Numbered from the stretch's first letter, positions 30,941 through 43,066 are shown. The stretch: 64,000 nucleotides of DNA from Wurfbainia villosa (GCA_025175895.1 CM045991.1:85919174-85983173); one strand, 5' to 3'. Notes: generated from the sequence alone by a model not told the origin. Made by a program: numbers and translations.

Positions 30941-32386
30941 CCGCTATGGGAATGGTATAGTAAGGGGTGGTTGAGTTTTTACGGCAGGTTCCCGATTTAT
31001 TTCTCCAGCTTCTTCCTTCTCAGTCTCCCTCAAAGGTTCCACATTTGGTCTTAGCCCCTCTTGACAATGGCCCTGGCATCTCTTTCAGAACCCTCCCACT
31101 TCGCAACATCACTGCCTTGCACTGCTCTACCCGATTAACCTCTGCCTTTCCTGGCATCTTCCCTGGTACCATCGAGATATGGTTTACAATCTGAGCTACT
31201 TGAATCTCTAGTGACTTTTGTCAGTTGGCAAGATCCCTTACAAACGATCCTAACTCTTCGATCATCGTATCTGTCTGAGAATATCGCCGCTGAAATTCAA
31301 TATTTGCCTCCCATTGCATTCGAATGAAGCTCTCTAGCATATTCTTTAGATGGGTGTCAGTCGGTTGTGGTTGTCCATTCCCTCCCGATTGTTGGAAACT
31401 TCCCGAATTATTCCTATAGGAAAAATTTGGGTGGTTCCTCTATCCGGGATTGGAAGTGCTGGAGTATGGATTATTGGCCTTTCGAGTTAGGTCGCCAACC
31501 GCATCACAATGCTCACTCTGCTCTTTTGGGCTTCCCTTCCCTCCACAGTATCCTCTCGATACACTGCTAGGTGGTTCACAAAGTTGACAGTATATCGTTC
31601 TGCTGCAGGAGCTGGGTGACTACATTCGGAAGCCCATTGATGGTGGTTCTGGGCCACCTCCTTTATTAACTCCTCAACTTCCTCTATGGTCTTATTCATA
31701 AGTGCTCCTCCTGCGGCAGAATCGAGGGACATCTTTGTGGTGTACATGATCTCATTGTAGAAGATGTGGATCACCAACCACCTTTCCAATCCATGGTGGG
31801 GGTATTGGTAGAGTAGCCCCTTGTAGCGATCCCAGGCTTCAAATAGAGACTCCCCCTCCTTCTGACGGAAGCTTGTGATCAGATGGCACATGTGAGCAGT
31901 CTTGCTTGGTGGGAAATATTTATTCAAGAACTGCTGCTCACATTGCTCCCATATAGTAATGCTTTCCGAAGGCAAGGAGTGAAGTCATGCCTTAGCCTTA
32001 TCCCATAATGAGAACGGGAATAGGCTCAGGCGGATCACGTCCACAGGGACTCCATTCATTTTCATCATCAAGCAGATCTCCAAGAATGACTCCAGGTGTC
32101 TGTTCGGGTCTTCAGTCGTAGCTCTCCCAAATTGACTCTACTGGGCCATATGTATGAGTGCTGGCTTTAGTTCAAAGTTGTTTGCCGAAATGGATGGTCC
32201 AGCTATACTCGGCCTAAATCCTCTAGCCCTAGGGGTTGCATAATCCCGCAAGGGTGGGCTACCTATATTCACTTCAGATGCATCTTTGTCCTCCATCCTC
32301 TTCTGTTCAGCTTTCCGGCGGTGATAAGTTCGTTCGATTTCTAAATCGATCGAAATCAGACCTTCGGATCCTAAGCATCTAAGCAT
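30941..32386 (-). pseudogene. Athila gag
   Basis: The minus-strand frame from 32386 includes LEIERTYHRRKAEQKRMEDK, SISANNFELKPALIHMAQ, a TAG, HLESFLEICLMMKMNGVPVD, LFPFSLWDKAKA, a TGA where tryptophan is expected, then ITIWEQCEQQFLNKYFPPSK, SFRQKEGESLFEAWDRYKGL and AAGGALMNKTIEEVEELIKE. This is the gypsy retrotransposon gag domain. After 31487 the frame changes and NPGWRNHPNFSYRNNSGSF follows. The capsid core is well kept, but no zinc knuckle was seen, as is common for Athila. Confidence 0.85.
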
Positions 32387-32650
32387 ACAAAGAATCGAGC
32401 CACAAAATTAGGAGTATTTACCTAAGGCTTAGAAATAAGAAATAAACTAATCTATCTAACTAATCAAAGAGCAAATAGGAAATAGAGATTCACTGGTAAA
32501 ATAAATTAAAAACTAAACCTAGATATGGAAAATCTAAAAATTCAGATAAAATAAAATAAAAAAAATAAAAATAAAAATAAGAAAGTAAATAAATCTAACC
32601 TAAGTTCGATCCAACTATCCACTTTCTTGATTCAATATCGAATCAATCAA

Positions 32651-32668
32651 TTCCCGGCAATGGCGCAA
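32651..32668 (-). other. primer-binding site of the Athila element
   Basis: Minus strand TTGCGCCATTGCCGGGAA, a few bases inside the 5' LTR end. One or two changes from the usual gypsy wording TGGCGCCGTTGCCGGGGA. Confidence 0.75.
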
Positions 32669-32674
32669 AAAACT

Positions 32675-33860
32675 TGATGCACACAAATACGACCTCAAAT
32701 CTAGCGACGGAGATCGTCGAGGACTTGAAGCACACACTCGCACTCAACGCCCGCAAGTGCACGGATATCCTTAAGTAATAAAAAGACTATCGATCTCACA
32801 AGGACTGAGATTCGAGTACCGATTTGTTTAGTGGATGTTATTGTTCGGGACTAGATTCTAAAGGTTGCAATTAAGAGGGTTGTTGGCGGTCCTAACTCTA
32901 ATACGGTGTCACACGAAGGAAAAGAAGGGTTGCTACAGGTCTTTAGATGGATTCTAGGATTTTGGTTTCATTTGTGTGTCACGGAACACGTTGTCAATTG
33001 GGTTTTGCTTAGGTTTCTAGTTATGGTTTTGTGGAAAGGACATCATACACTCCCCTGATGAGCCTTCGCATCTATCGGAAGCTACCTCTGCCATACCAGG
33101 TCAACCCTTGGCTTTAGGATGAGATAGTCGGTACGAGGATGCCGAATCGATCCCTACAACGAGTCAAAAATGAGGTACGTTTCCTACTCTATCGCATCCT
33201 TCTACCCACAATTAGTGGCGATGAGGCCAACCCTTAGGTCCTTCTTTAATTCCCCTAAATCTTTGATACGAGGGTTGTCACCCTACGTATCGGCTATGCA
33301 CAGTGACTAGAAAACCAAAACAATAACTATAGATCTAAACCAAAACACCAATTGAAAATATAAATTCAAGAATGAAAAGATATTTGAATTAACATGTTCC
33401 GACTCAACACAAACTACTCCCTAATCCTAGAATCAGAGAGTTTACTCCATAGATACGAGAGAAGAAACACAAGGCATGATCATATCCGTATAAACAATAG
33501 AATTTATGCAAATAATAGGATTTACAATGCAATGTAGGTCTTCTCTTCGGCGTTGAAGTGCAGAATCTTGACCTTCGACGGCGTTCTTCCTCCCCGTTGC
33601 GAGTTCCCGAAGCTTTTAAGGGCTTCGGAGTGTTGTCCCAGTCATCGTGCCCCTCCCCTAGGGTTTGGGTGGTGCTTTCCTTATATAGAAATCACGCCAG
33701 ATCGCTGCGAAATCTTGAAAAACCCTAGTTGCGTCAATTTCTTTGGGCCGCCACACTACGTCAGTGTGACTTTTTCGCCCTCTTAACATGGTCGTGTGTG
33801 GGCACACGCCCTAGTCGTATTCTGTTCTGCGTTCAGCTGCCAAATGTCTTCTTTTGCTTT
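32675..33860 (-). repeat. 5' LTR of the Athila element (truncated)
   Basis: Matches 25850-27050 of the 3' LTR, ending TGTGTGCATCA on the minus strand. About 180 bases of its outer (U3) end are missing; at about 33861 it joins copy D. A TATATAAGG lies near 33684-33676 on the minus strand. No TSD can be scored. Confidence 0.88.
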
Positions 33861-34986
33861 GAATGATTTCTTACTGCTTGCTTTGGTTTGCTCTTGAAGG
33901 TTTGGAATGCAGCAACAATCCCCTTCCAAAATCTCACCAAAAATCACTATTGAAATCCTCCCCAAGCTCCTCCTTTTATGCTTGTCTTGGGCTGATTCCG
34001 CGCCTAGCAGTCGACTGCTCTTACCCATCAGTCGAATGCTCCTGTAGCCGTTGTGAGACAACATCTTGATCCATGCTGGATAAGTTCCAATGGATACTCC
34101 ATCGATCGATCATCAAACCCTATTGATTGATTATGACGAATCACTAGTCGAGCTTTGCTTCGTGGTCATTTCCACCTATATAGCGATCCATCCTTGTCCG
34201 ACCGATGGATCAATCGATCGCCAACCCTCGATAATGATCATTAGGACACAAACCCTAGCCTAACACCAATCAACTAGCAATCGACTTGGACCAATAATAC
34301 CCTATATCACCGATTGGACGTGGTAAAACCTCAAACAACAAATTGTTTGAGCATCCCATCATCGGTAAAACCTCAAACAATATGTTTGAGCACATGACAC
34401 TCACCTAGTCACTTGGCCAAGTTCACCTCTTCCATGAGGTTTAACCCAAGTATGATGCCCTCATACTTGCTAGACACCCTTAGCCTAGACCTAAGCCTTC
34501 TAGCCACCTCTACTAGCCTCGCGCCTATCGGATCCCTCCAAGTCATCCATGACTTGTTCATCCATATGCTAGACTCCAGGTGCTTCCTTCGGCTATTGTC
34601 ATGCTCTCGGTGTTTACAGCGCCAAGGTACATATGGACTTACACTCCCAAGACTACCGCTTGGCCTTACGCCGCCACTCACCCCTTGGACTTCCTAAATG
34701 CCAAGTACCCATGACTTGGACTTTCACCGCCAAGGCTACACACTTGGACTTACGTGGCCAAGGCTACACATTTGGTCTTCCCTTGCCAACTCTATGTTAG
34801 ACTTCCAATGCCAAGCTCCATGCTTGGACTTTCACCGCCAAGGCTACACACTTGGACTTACATGGCCAAGGTTACATACTTGGTCTTCCCATGACAATCA
34901 CATGTCATATGTTTTGTCGAACATAAAAATACTTCTCAAGTCAAACTTGAGTCCTGTCAATCTGATCTAGGTCAATTGCACCAATA
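33861..34986 (-). repeat. LTR of copy D (minus strand)
   Basis: On the minus strand it starts TATTGGTGCAATTGACC (34986) after AGGGGGAGAT and runs through minisatellite units (34600-34910 on plus) and palindromes to the AAGCAAGCAGTAAG part. It ends before the C-run and CCAACA, so the last 300 or so bases are missing. Confidence 0.82.
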
Positions 34987-36186
34987 ATCTCCCCCTTTTT
35001 TATGTTTGACAAAACCACAAACACCTTTGAGTTAGGTGACCTAACTCAAGTCTACCAATTATCCCCAATTGGCAATTCTCACATCTTGTGAGAATTCCAA
35101 CTAACCTCAATTGGTACATTCTCTCCCTTTTTGACAAACATCAAAAACGTCCTCCTCAAGGGTGTCAATGTCTCATATCCCAATGAGATCTTACAATCTC
35201 CCCCTTGGTCCAAAAACACATCTAGGATGCCTTCACTCTTTCTAGTGATAACTTCCATATCACTTAAGAGAGGCAATCCCCCAATTCTCCTCCCATGAGG
35301 AGAAATACATCCATCATCCCAAGATGGATAACCTCCCCCTAAAGGCTTGCTCTCCCTTGATCATTGCACCAACAATGTCCTTGGAGAGTCCCTAAGCCAA
35401 TAGGAACACTAAACAATTGAAATTAAAGGCAAAGATTCAATATTGAATTTCACCTCCCTTAAAATTTGATACACACTCTAAACAATTCTCCTAATCCATA
35501 TCCAATGGATTTTCACCCTTCTAATGCTTTCCAAAGCATATCCTAGGGTTAGGAGCAGTTAGAGAACCAAGACATAGCTGAACATGGGCCTAACATATCT
35601 TGTTTACCCGAAATCAGCTCTGGTAGTCGACTCTGACAGTCACCAGTCGATTGCCCTTGACGCCAATGGACTACCATCCATGGCAGTCGACTGATTTCTG
35701 TACTGTCTAAAAATCAGACTTCAGAAATAAAAATCCAAAATTCATAAGTAAAAATATGTATTTTGAAAAATCTTGAAAATTCATACATACATTACTTATA
35801 ACAAATATTATGGGTGAAAAATATTTAAAAAATAAAATACCCATAAACTAGTGAGATTGACACAAAGTTCAAAACTATTAAAATTTTCAATGTTTGACCC
35901 TACTTTGTGTCACCTCGTTCAATGGTGATTGCTATCAAAAGATAGACTTCACCAAGATTTTTCAAAATGGTTTTGAAATGATTTTAAAAATCTTAATTCC
36001 TTTTCCTAACATCTCACTTGTATCTAAGTGTATGAAACACATACAAGTCAAGTGTTCTTGTGAAATGTAGGTTTTGGTTATTTACGGTTTCATGCATTTT
36101 TCTAGGCAACACTATTTGATTCCCTTATGCATGGGACTTCATATCATGTCATTGTCCTTAACTCAATTTTAATTAATGCATGAATG
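34987..36186 (-). other. non-coding region of copy D
   Basis: Minus-strand match to the non-coding region of the other copies: purine tracts (plus-strand CTCCCCCTTTTT at 34989, CTCTCCCTTTTTG near 35121, CTCCCCCTTGG near 35201 and CCTCCCCCTAAAG near 35334), a palindrome group near 35630-35690, and the structured segment at 35858-35953. No gene. Confidence 0.75.
35858..35953 (-). ncRNA. conserved structured segment (copy D)
   Basis: On the minus strand hairpin 1 is intact (GGTGA..CTATCTTTTGATAG..TCACC, 35953-35924). Stem 2 pairs TGACACAAAG (35912-35903) with CTTTGTGTCA (35867-35858). Compared with copies A and C, one T-A pair is a C-G pair here: both arms changed. Confidence 0.55.
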
Positions 36187-37618
36187 TGTTGGTGCAATCA
36201 GCCTAGGTCACGATGACGATTGACTGGAGTTTTGAGTGGTATTTTGATGTTAGACAAAATGTATATCATGGGAAGACCAAGTGTGTAGCCTTGGCCACGT
36301 AACTCCAAGTTGTGTAACCTTAGCGGTGAAAGTCCAACATGGGGTTGGCAATGGGAAGTCCAAGTGTGTAGCCTTGGCAATGGGAAAGTCCAAGCTTGAG
36401 TCTTGGCATTTGGTTAGCTTGATAAAGCATTGGCAAGTTCATCGTCTCATGGCTCGGGTCCTTGAGTCAGTGAAGGATGGCATTGCGGAAGCCGTGCGCT
36501 TGGGGCATCTGAGGGACCGTTGGACGAGGAGAAAATGGAGTGAAGCCAAAGGAAGCAGACTTTAGGGTAAGACGCGAAGGATGGCATTGCGGAAGTCGTG
36601 CGCTTGGTGCATCCGAGGGACGTAGCCGAATGAAGAGAGCTTCGGTGAGAGACTCCATGGGAGATGAGAGTTGAGCTTGGCCAAGTGGCTGAGATCAAGT
36701 GTCGGATGCTCAAACATTCGTGTTTGAGGTTTACCAGATGGTTGGATGCTCAAACAAGTGTTTGTTTAAGTTTTACGACACCCGATCGCTATATATAGCG
36801 ATCAAGCTGATCCAAGTCGAGCAATCGATCGGTGTTCGATCGATGAGTTTTAGCCAATCGATCGCTGTTGCGGGCGATCGATACACCATTAGTCATCGCC
36901 AAGGGATGGAAGTTGATGAAGTGTCGCGTACGTAACCTTTTTGAGTCGACTAATTGCTGGATCACTCGATTTGATCGATCGGATGGGAATGATCGGTCCG
37001 ATAATGGTATCCATTGGAACTTGTCCAGCTTGCATCGAGTCATTGTAAGACAACGGCTACAGGATCAGTCAAGTGATGGTCAGGAACAGTCGACTGATCG
37101 GTGTGGAATCAACCCGAGACAAGCATAAAAGGAGGAGCTTGTAGAGGATTTCCACAACCATTTTGGGGATATTTTGGAGGGGAATTGTTGCTGCATTCCA
37201 AACCTTCAAGAGCAAACCAAAGCAAGCAACAAGCAAGTGATCAAAGCCAAGTGTTGTAAAGTTGTTCTTTAGTTGTATTTCATCTTGTCTTTATATTTTA
37301 CTTGTGCTTTTGTATTACTTGTTGTAATTGCTTGTACGAGATTTCTCCACCTCTGACTTGTCATCAAGAAGGAGTTTGGTTAGTGTCGTGTGCATAACTC
37401 GAGCTCGGGGAGCTCACCCCGTGGAGCAGGAACCCTAAGATTCTGAACCATGTATATCGTCATGTATTGTGTGTGCTTGTATATTTCCTTTGTGTTTGTA
37501 TTCGTATTTCCACTGAGCTTACTAACGAATTGTAGACAAGCATGCAAGAGCAAATGATTTCCATCAAGTACACAAATTGGTCTATTCACCCCCTCTAGTG
37601 ACCATCGATTCTCCAACA
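36187..37618 (+). repeat. 5' LTR of copy E
   Basis: TGTTGGTGCAATCAGCC to ATTCTCCAACA, 1432 bases. Minisatellite 36262-36410. The palindrome part is altered to GATCGATCG-type words (36785-37000), with some GTCGACTG left near 37090. GCATAAAAGG at 37122 stands at the TATA position. C-run CACCCCCTCTAG near 37589. Confidence 0.9.
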
Positions 37619-37620
37619 AG

Positions 37621-37632
37621 TGGTATCAAAGC
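37621..37632 (+). other. primer-binding site, copy E
   Basis: TGGTATCAAAGC two bases after the LTR, one change from the family sequence. Confidence 0.85.
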
Positions 37633-37644
37633 GAGGAGGTTGTC

Positions 37645-39237
37645 ATCGGACTCAAATCAACCAAACCAAAATTTGAAGGAGAATTCTCATGGTGGAAGAA
37701 ACAGATGGAGGTATACTTTGAAATCGATTTCGATATGATGCTAACAATTGAAGAAGGTTTCGAAGTGCCTAGGGATGAAGAAGGTAAGCTCATGACAAAA
37801 TCAAAATGGATTGAGGAGCAACAACAACAATTCAAGACAACGGTCAAGGCAACAAAAATGTTAGTGAAATTAATACCTAACCATATTTTTTCTAGACTAG
37901 ATGAGTATAGGGATGAGAAGGAATTATGGAATAAATTGGTCTGATTCCACGAAAATTCTGACCCGTCACAAGTAAAGAAGGAAGCCGAGGAAGAGCATTC
38001 ATCCTCCCATGCTCAAGAGGAAGAATCACCATCAATATTGGAGAATGAGGATGAATTGGAGGAAACCTCCACCTCTAGCATTGAGGGGGAGGAGAGATCT
38101 TCTATTTCGGAGCAAGAACAAGAAGAAGCATCTACATCTGGGAGAAGAGAAGATTAAGAGGCTTCCACCACCCTAGGTAACTCAAATGCAATTCATAATA
38201 ATAAAGATCACATAATTTGGTTTGAGTGTAGGGAGAAAGGGCACTACAAGAGTAAATGCCCAAAATTGGCCAAGGAAAAAAGCACTGGCACCAAAAGTCA
38301 AAGGATGCCGGAGTCCTCGCTAGAAAAAGAAAAGAGCACATTGTGTGCTTCAAGTGCAATCAACTGGGACACTACCGAAGCCAATTCCCTAGGGGGAGGA
38401 AGAAAGGGCAAGAAGGAGCTACACAAGTAGGGGGAGCTTCCAAAGCAAACCCTAAGGTATACTTTAATGCACCTTCTAGTTCTAGGATTGAAAAGCATGC
38501 TAGGAATCATTTTAATTCACTTGCTATTGCCTATGAATATAAGCATGCTAGTAGGAATAGATATGTTTGCTTAGGAGCTAAATCCTATGAACTTACAACT
38601 AAGGACAAATCTAGATCAAACAAGTCTAGACCTATTTTACCTAGGGAGAGTATTAGGAGGATAGAAGAAAATTTGGGCTTTAACTCCAAGAAGTCTAGGC
38701 ATATGCCTAGGAAGAGTCATTCCCAAAAGATTAATGAAAAATTAAAATTGGGAAAATTAGAATTAGAAAACCAAACCTTGAGGTCAAGGATTGAAAATTT
38801 GGATAAGACCCTAGCAAGAATTACAAATTCAATTAAGGGGTCTAATGGTCAAAATTTTAGGACCTAGGAGACAAGAACCGGCTAAGGGCAAGAAAGGTTT
38901 GGGTCACAAACCTAAGTCCTACCACAACGTTCCATTTGATTATGGAACTAAATCTAGGTCTAGAAAAACCAAGGTTAATAGGGAAGTAATATCTAAGATT
39001 AACCATGGTGTGTGTCTAGTGGCTAAAAATTCAAGAAAATCTAAGGTAGCCACTAAGAAGGTTACTAGGGAGGCAATCCCTAAGGTTAACCTAGGAAAGA
39101 CCCAAATGACTAAGGCTTCAAAGCCAAAAAGGGTCATTAGGAAGGTATCTAGGGAAGTTATCCCTAGTGAATACCTTGTTAATCCAAGGAGCTCCAATAG
39201 GTAATGGGTTCCTAGGAGCATGGTCGATTCACGCTAG
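37645..39237 (+). pseudogene. gag of copy E (several breaks, both zinc knuckles damaged)
   Basis: No ATG is left at the start; the frame reads TKPKFEGEFSWWKKQMEVYF, FEVPRDEEGKLM and LIPNHIFSRLDEYRDEKELW. Stops at 37942 and about 38155. The first knuckle reads WFECREKGHYKSKC (first Cys to Trp) and the second CFKCNQLGHYRSQF (last Cys to Phe), with a frameshift between them. Part 38256-38865 is open to QNFRT-stop, then the frame shifts back near 38850. The tail has VISKINHGVC, REAIPKVNLG, REVIPSEYLV, a TAA at the tryptophan of the WVP motif, and ends IDSR-stop type. Closest to copy B. Confidence 0.87.
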
Positions 39238-40755
39238 ATGGGTTAGGGTGTGTCAACCCTAAGTGGATAGGTAGTTAATCTAACCATGGTAGAGTTGACA
39301 CTTTAAGATGTGCCAATGTGTTTTGAGAAGTTGAAATTTGATTAAATTGGCATAACTAGGTGTTAGGAGTCATGGTATGTCATTTTGGGTTTTTGGCACA
39401 CTAGAGGGATAGTTGGTATTAAGGCAAAATGGATTTAATCTTATAAATGACAATTTGAGCTTAACACTTAGGTATTTTATACCTTAGTATTTTATACTTG
39501 CCATGATTTATTTGTCTTGTCATGTCATGACATCATATTTATTTTTAATCATATAAAATGTCATGATCATGCTTAGGGTTTATTTTTAAATGTCATGTAT
39601 GCTTAAGTTTATATCACATGTCATGACATCATGATTATATGGCACATGCTTATTCATGTTATAATTTATGTCATAATCATTATTCATGCATTAAATAAAA
39701 TTGAGTTAAGGACAATGGCATGATTTGAAGTCTCATGCATAAGGGAATCAAATAGTGTTGTCTAGAAAAATGCATGAGACCCTAAAATGAACAAAGTCCA
39801 CATCTCACAAGAAGACTTGAGTTGTATGTGTTTATACACTTAGATACAAGTGAGATGTTAGGAAAAGGAATTTAATATTTTAAAAACATTTCAAAATCAT
39901 TTTGAAAAACCTTTGTGAAGTCTATCTTTTGATAGCAATCACCATTGAATGGGGTGATACAAAGTAGGGCCATACATTGACAATTTCAATGGTTTTGAAC
40001 TTTGTGTCAATCTCACTAGTTTATGGGTATTTTATTTTTCTAATATTTTTTACCCATAATGTTTGTTATAAGTAATATACATATGAATTTTCAAAAAATT
40101 TCAAATTACGTATTTTTACTTATGAATTTAATTTCATTTGAAATCGATTTACGCACTATCAAATCGTCATTACCATGGATGGCAATCTACTAGAGTCAAA
40201 ATCAGTCGACTGATAATGTTGATTTTGGATAAACAATGTTTGTTAGGCCCATGTTCAGCTACTTCTTGATTCCCTAACTGCTCCTAACCCTAGGACATGC
40301 TTTGGAGAGCATTAGAAAGGGTGAAAATCCATTGGATATGGATTAGGAGAATTAATTAGGGTGTGTATCGGATTAAGGGAGGTGAAAGTTCAGTGTTGAA
40401 TCTTTTCCCTTAATTTTGATTGTTTAGTGTTCTTATTGTCTTATGGACTCTCCAAGGACATTGTTGGTGCAATGGTCAAGGGGGAGCAAGCCTTTAGGGG
40501 GAAGTTATCTATCTTGGGATGATGGATATATTTTTTGGACTAAGGGGGAGATTGTAAGATCTCATTGGGATGTAAGACATTGACACCCTTGAGGACCTTT
40601 TTGATGTATGTCAAAAAGGGGGAGAAGATACCAATTGGAGTTAGTTGGAATTCTCAATGGTGAGAATTGCCAATTGGGGATAATTGGTAGACTTGAGTTA
40701 GGGCACCTAACTCAAAGGTGTTTGGGGTTTTGTCAAACATCAAAAAGGGGGAGAT
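39238..40755 (+). other. non-coding region of copy E
   Basis: Collinear with copy B: gag-downstream part, ATGACATCAT words (39520-39640), structured segment (39914-40009), weak palindromes near 40200, purine tracts CAAGGGGGAG (40478), TAAGGGGGAG (40542), CAAAAAGGGGGAG (40612) and CAAAAAGGGGGAG (40741). No gene. Confidence 0.75.
39914..40009 (+). ncRNA. conserved structured segment (copy E)
   Basis: Hairpin 1 core CTATCTTTTGATAG (39922-39935) with TGTGA/TCACC outer arms. Stem 2 TGATACAAAG (39955-39964) with CTTTGTGTCA (40000-40009); one pair is T-G, midway between the T-A of A/C and the C-G of D. Confidence 0.5.
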
Positions 40756-40854
40756 TGTTGGTGCAATCGGCCCAGGTCACGATTGACTGAACTCGAGTTT
40801 GACTTGAGCAATATTTTGATGTTAGACAAAACGCATGTCATGGGAAGACCAAGT
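40756..40854 (+). repeat. 3' LTR of copy E, part before copia F
   Basis: TGTTGGTGCAATCGGCC to GGGAAGACCAAGT, matching the first 100 bases of the 5' LTR (up to 36275). The last five bases, CAAGT, are the TSD of copia F. Confidence 0.9.
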
Positions 40855-43050
40855 TGTTAGTAATATATGAGAGATGTCCTAAGGCAATCGCCTTATGTAT
40901 GAACCATTTATATGATAAATGAAGATTCACTATTTGAGTATACATGTTTTATGTATTTGATTGGATCTTAAACTCATTTACTGAATGTCCACGATACGAT
41001 TCACAGCATGAGAGAATTTGTGATTGGATCACAACTAGTGAGTATCTCTACATGTGTAATTGTGATGTATCGGAATTATCCCTAGTCGATGAATTGATGA
41101 ATCTGGACACCATCAATTCTGTTGAGACTAGCACGAGGTATACTCCTTGGTGTATCCAAGCAGCTGATTCTCACTGGCTGGAGACATAGTGATGTCCGGA
41201 GTTAATCGTGGATGCTAGTTATGGTAACTAGTTCATTGGAGTGACCATTAGTAAGACTTCATATGGTTCTCTGCATATATAGATATGTCAATGAAGTTCT
41301 TCTTGTGGCTTAAGTCGATGTTCCTTTGACTTGCGGTATTCAAGTCATCTTGATCATGGAGACTTATGCTTTGACATCTTAAGCAAACATCTCCGAGGAG
41401 ATGTGGACCGAGATGATTGGGTATAAGTCGAAGTGATCGAAGGTGTTTGAATAGCCTATAAAGGATTCACCACTCCTTGCGAGGAGATGTATACCCATGG
41501 CCTCTCGTCGGATTGTTACTAAAGTCTTTGGCCAAAGCAATACATGTTTAGAGTAAGGTACTCTTCGAAACATGTGGAGTAACTAGAATCCGTAGGACGA
41601 GGAAATGATACTTGGGCTAGGTGTGACGTAGTCAGCCTAGTGGGGACTGACACAATAGACCATGTCCTGAACCAAGTGGGTATAAGATGAGTGAAGGGAA
41701 TGGGGCACGATTCATTCGAGCTACTGAAGGGTTTCAGAAATAGTTCTGGATCAACCGTTGATCTTTTCGGTTATTTGGGATCATGATGTACTACTAGGTG
41801 CCACTCATGATCGTTCTATAATTAATGGTTAATTATAGATGGCCAACATAAACCGAGAACCTATTTGGTCACACGCACAACGAGTGTAATCCAAAGGATT
41901 TAAAACGAGCTTGAGAATGAGATTCTCAGACCGAGAGAAACTATGTTTGGTTGGACCAAACATAAAGCGAGCATGAAATTGTTTCAGTCGCAATGGAAGC
42001 GTGGATGGGCAGTGTCTTATGAAGACATAATGGATGGACCAAAATGGTTTGGTTCTAATCCAATGGATAAGAATAAACCAAAGGGTTTGGTTTATTTTAA
42101 ACGAATGAACCAAAAGTTGGTTCGGTTCATTTTAACTTAAAATAAACCATCATGGTTTGGTTTATTTTAACTTATCTTAATGGAGCGGGTTAACGGGCTT
42201 TATGGATATGATCCATTAACCATTAAGAGAATTAGTTCTCTATAAAAGTGGGCTTAAGGGATTGTTAAACCCTAATCCAAAATCAAAACCCTAGCCTCCA
42301 AGGAGTTGCCGCCCAACCTGGTTGTGCCGCCCAAGCTCCTTGCCGCCCAGCTGATTGTGCTGCCGTCAAGACCCTTGCGGCGTCAAGCTCCAGCCGGTGA
42401 ACCTCCGGCGACCCTCGGTGATCCTAAAGGTTCGGCATCAAGGTGAGTTTTTCTCTCCTTGTTTTGGCCGGCGCCTATCTCCTCCACCAAGCTGTCCAGT
42501 TTTCTGGACAGCTTCTTCTCCTCTCGTCGGAGCGTCGTTTGGACGACGGTTAGTGCTCCGACAGCGGCTAACATACCGGGGATTTGATCTCCGGTAATCC
42601 TCTGAGGTGGAGGACGAAGGATTCGTCAATCGGTTGGCGAATACCTCTCCGGAGAAGCAAGTCTTGAGGACTTGTTTTTAGGTCCGAATTTGGATTCGGA
42701 TCGTGATCATCTCTCGATCACGTCGTCTTCAACCGCGAGGCTAGTAACCCGTCTGAAGGCGAAGCTCGTGGCTTAGCGAAGTCATCGAGGAGCTCGGCGT
42801 GGATACACGGATAGAGCGATTCTTACGAGGATCGTTCGGTTGATGCCGTTCCGCTACGTCATCTGAAAGGTATAAGCGTAGTTTAATTTCCTTTTATTGC
42901 AATTTTAATTTACGGTTATGTCTACACTTGTTGTAATAGCATCGTGTGTTGTGTGTGTTGTAATAAATATAGTATTTATTATTTTATTGCTTCATTGTGC
43001 TCATGTTTACGAAACATGATCGAACACACCTGCGATCTTGCGGAAACCCA
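40855..43050 (+). repeat. 5' LTR of copia F
   Basis: TGTTAGTAATATATGAGAG to CGGAAACCCA, 2196 bases (the final ACA of the 3' LTR's CCCAACA is missing). TATAAAAG at 42241-42248. Three copies of GGTTTATTTTAA, one inverted, at 42089-42170. A GC-rich segment follows the TATA at about 42300-42860, rather gene-like in base composition but without a supported protein. Confidence 0.9.
42241..42248 (+). promoter_or_regulatory. TATA box of the copia F LTR
   Basis: TATAAAAG, repeated in the 3' LTR at 49331-49338. Confidence 0.65.
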
Positions 43051-43054
43051 TTGA

Positions 43055-43066
43055 TGGTATCGAGCC
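43055..43066 (+). other. primer-binding site, copia F
   Basis: TGGTATCGAGCC, a one-base-shorter form of the copia PBS TGGTATCAGAGCC, four bases after the LTR end. Confidence 0.8.

Larger units (their letters stand above)
25850..33860 (-). mobile_element. Athila-type Ty3-gypsy element without RT/integrase (minus strand)
   Basis: On the minus strand: 5' LTR (33860 to 32675, outer end missing), PBS (32668-32651), gag (32386-30941), protease part (30940-30210), then directly the ATHILA ORF-1 type gene (29738-28194), non-coding DNA, PPT and 3' LTR (27238-25850). No reverse transcriptase, RNase H or integrase sequence is visible between protease and ORF1. All coding parts have stops. Confidence 0.88.
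33861..36186 (-). mobile_element. gag-only family copy D (partial, minus strand)
   Basis: Minus-strand LTR (33861-34986, its U5 end lost at the Athila join) and the 3' part of the non-coding region (34987-36186). No gag. The part that should follow is replaced at 36187 by the 5' LTR of copy E, which probably inserted into D. The rest of D is not seen in the window. Confidence 0.82.

Noticed and set aside
42355..42629. GC-rich open frames in the copia F LTR that look gene-like
   Set aside because: Present in both LTRs but broken by small deletions in the 3' copy, and no conserved protein was recognised. Treated as LTR R/U5.
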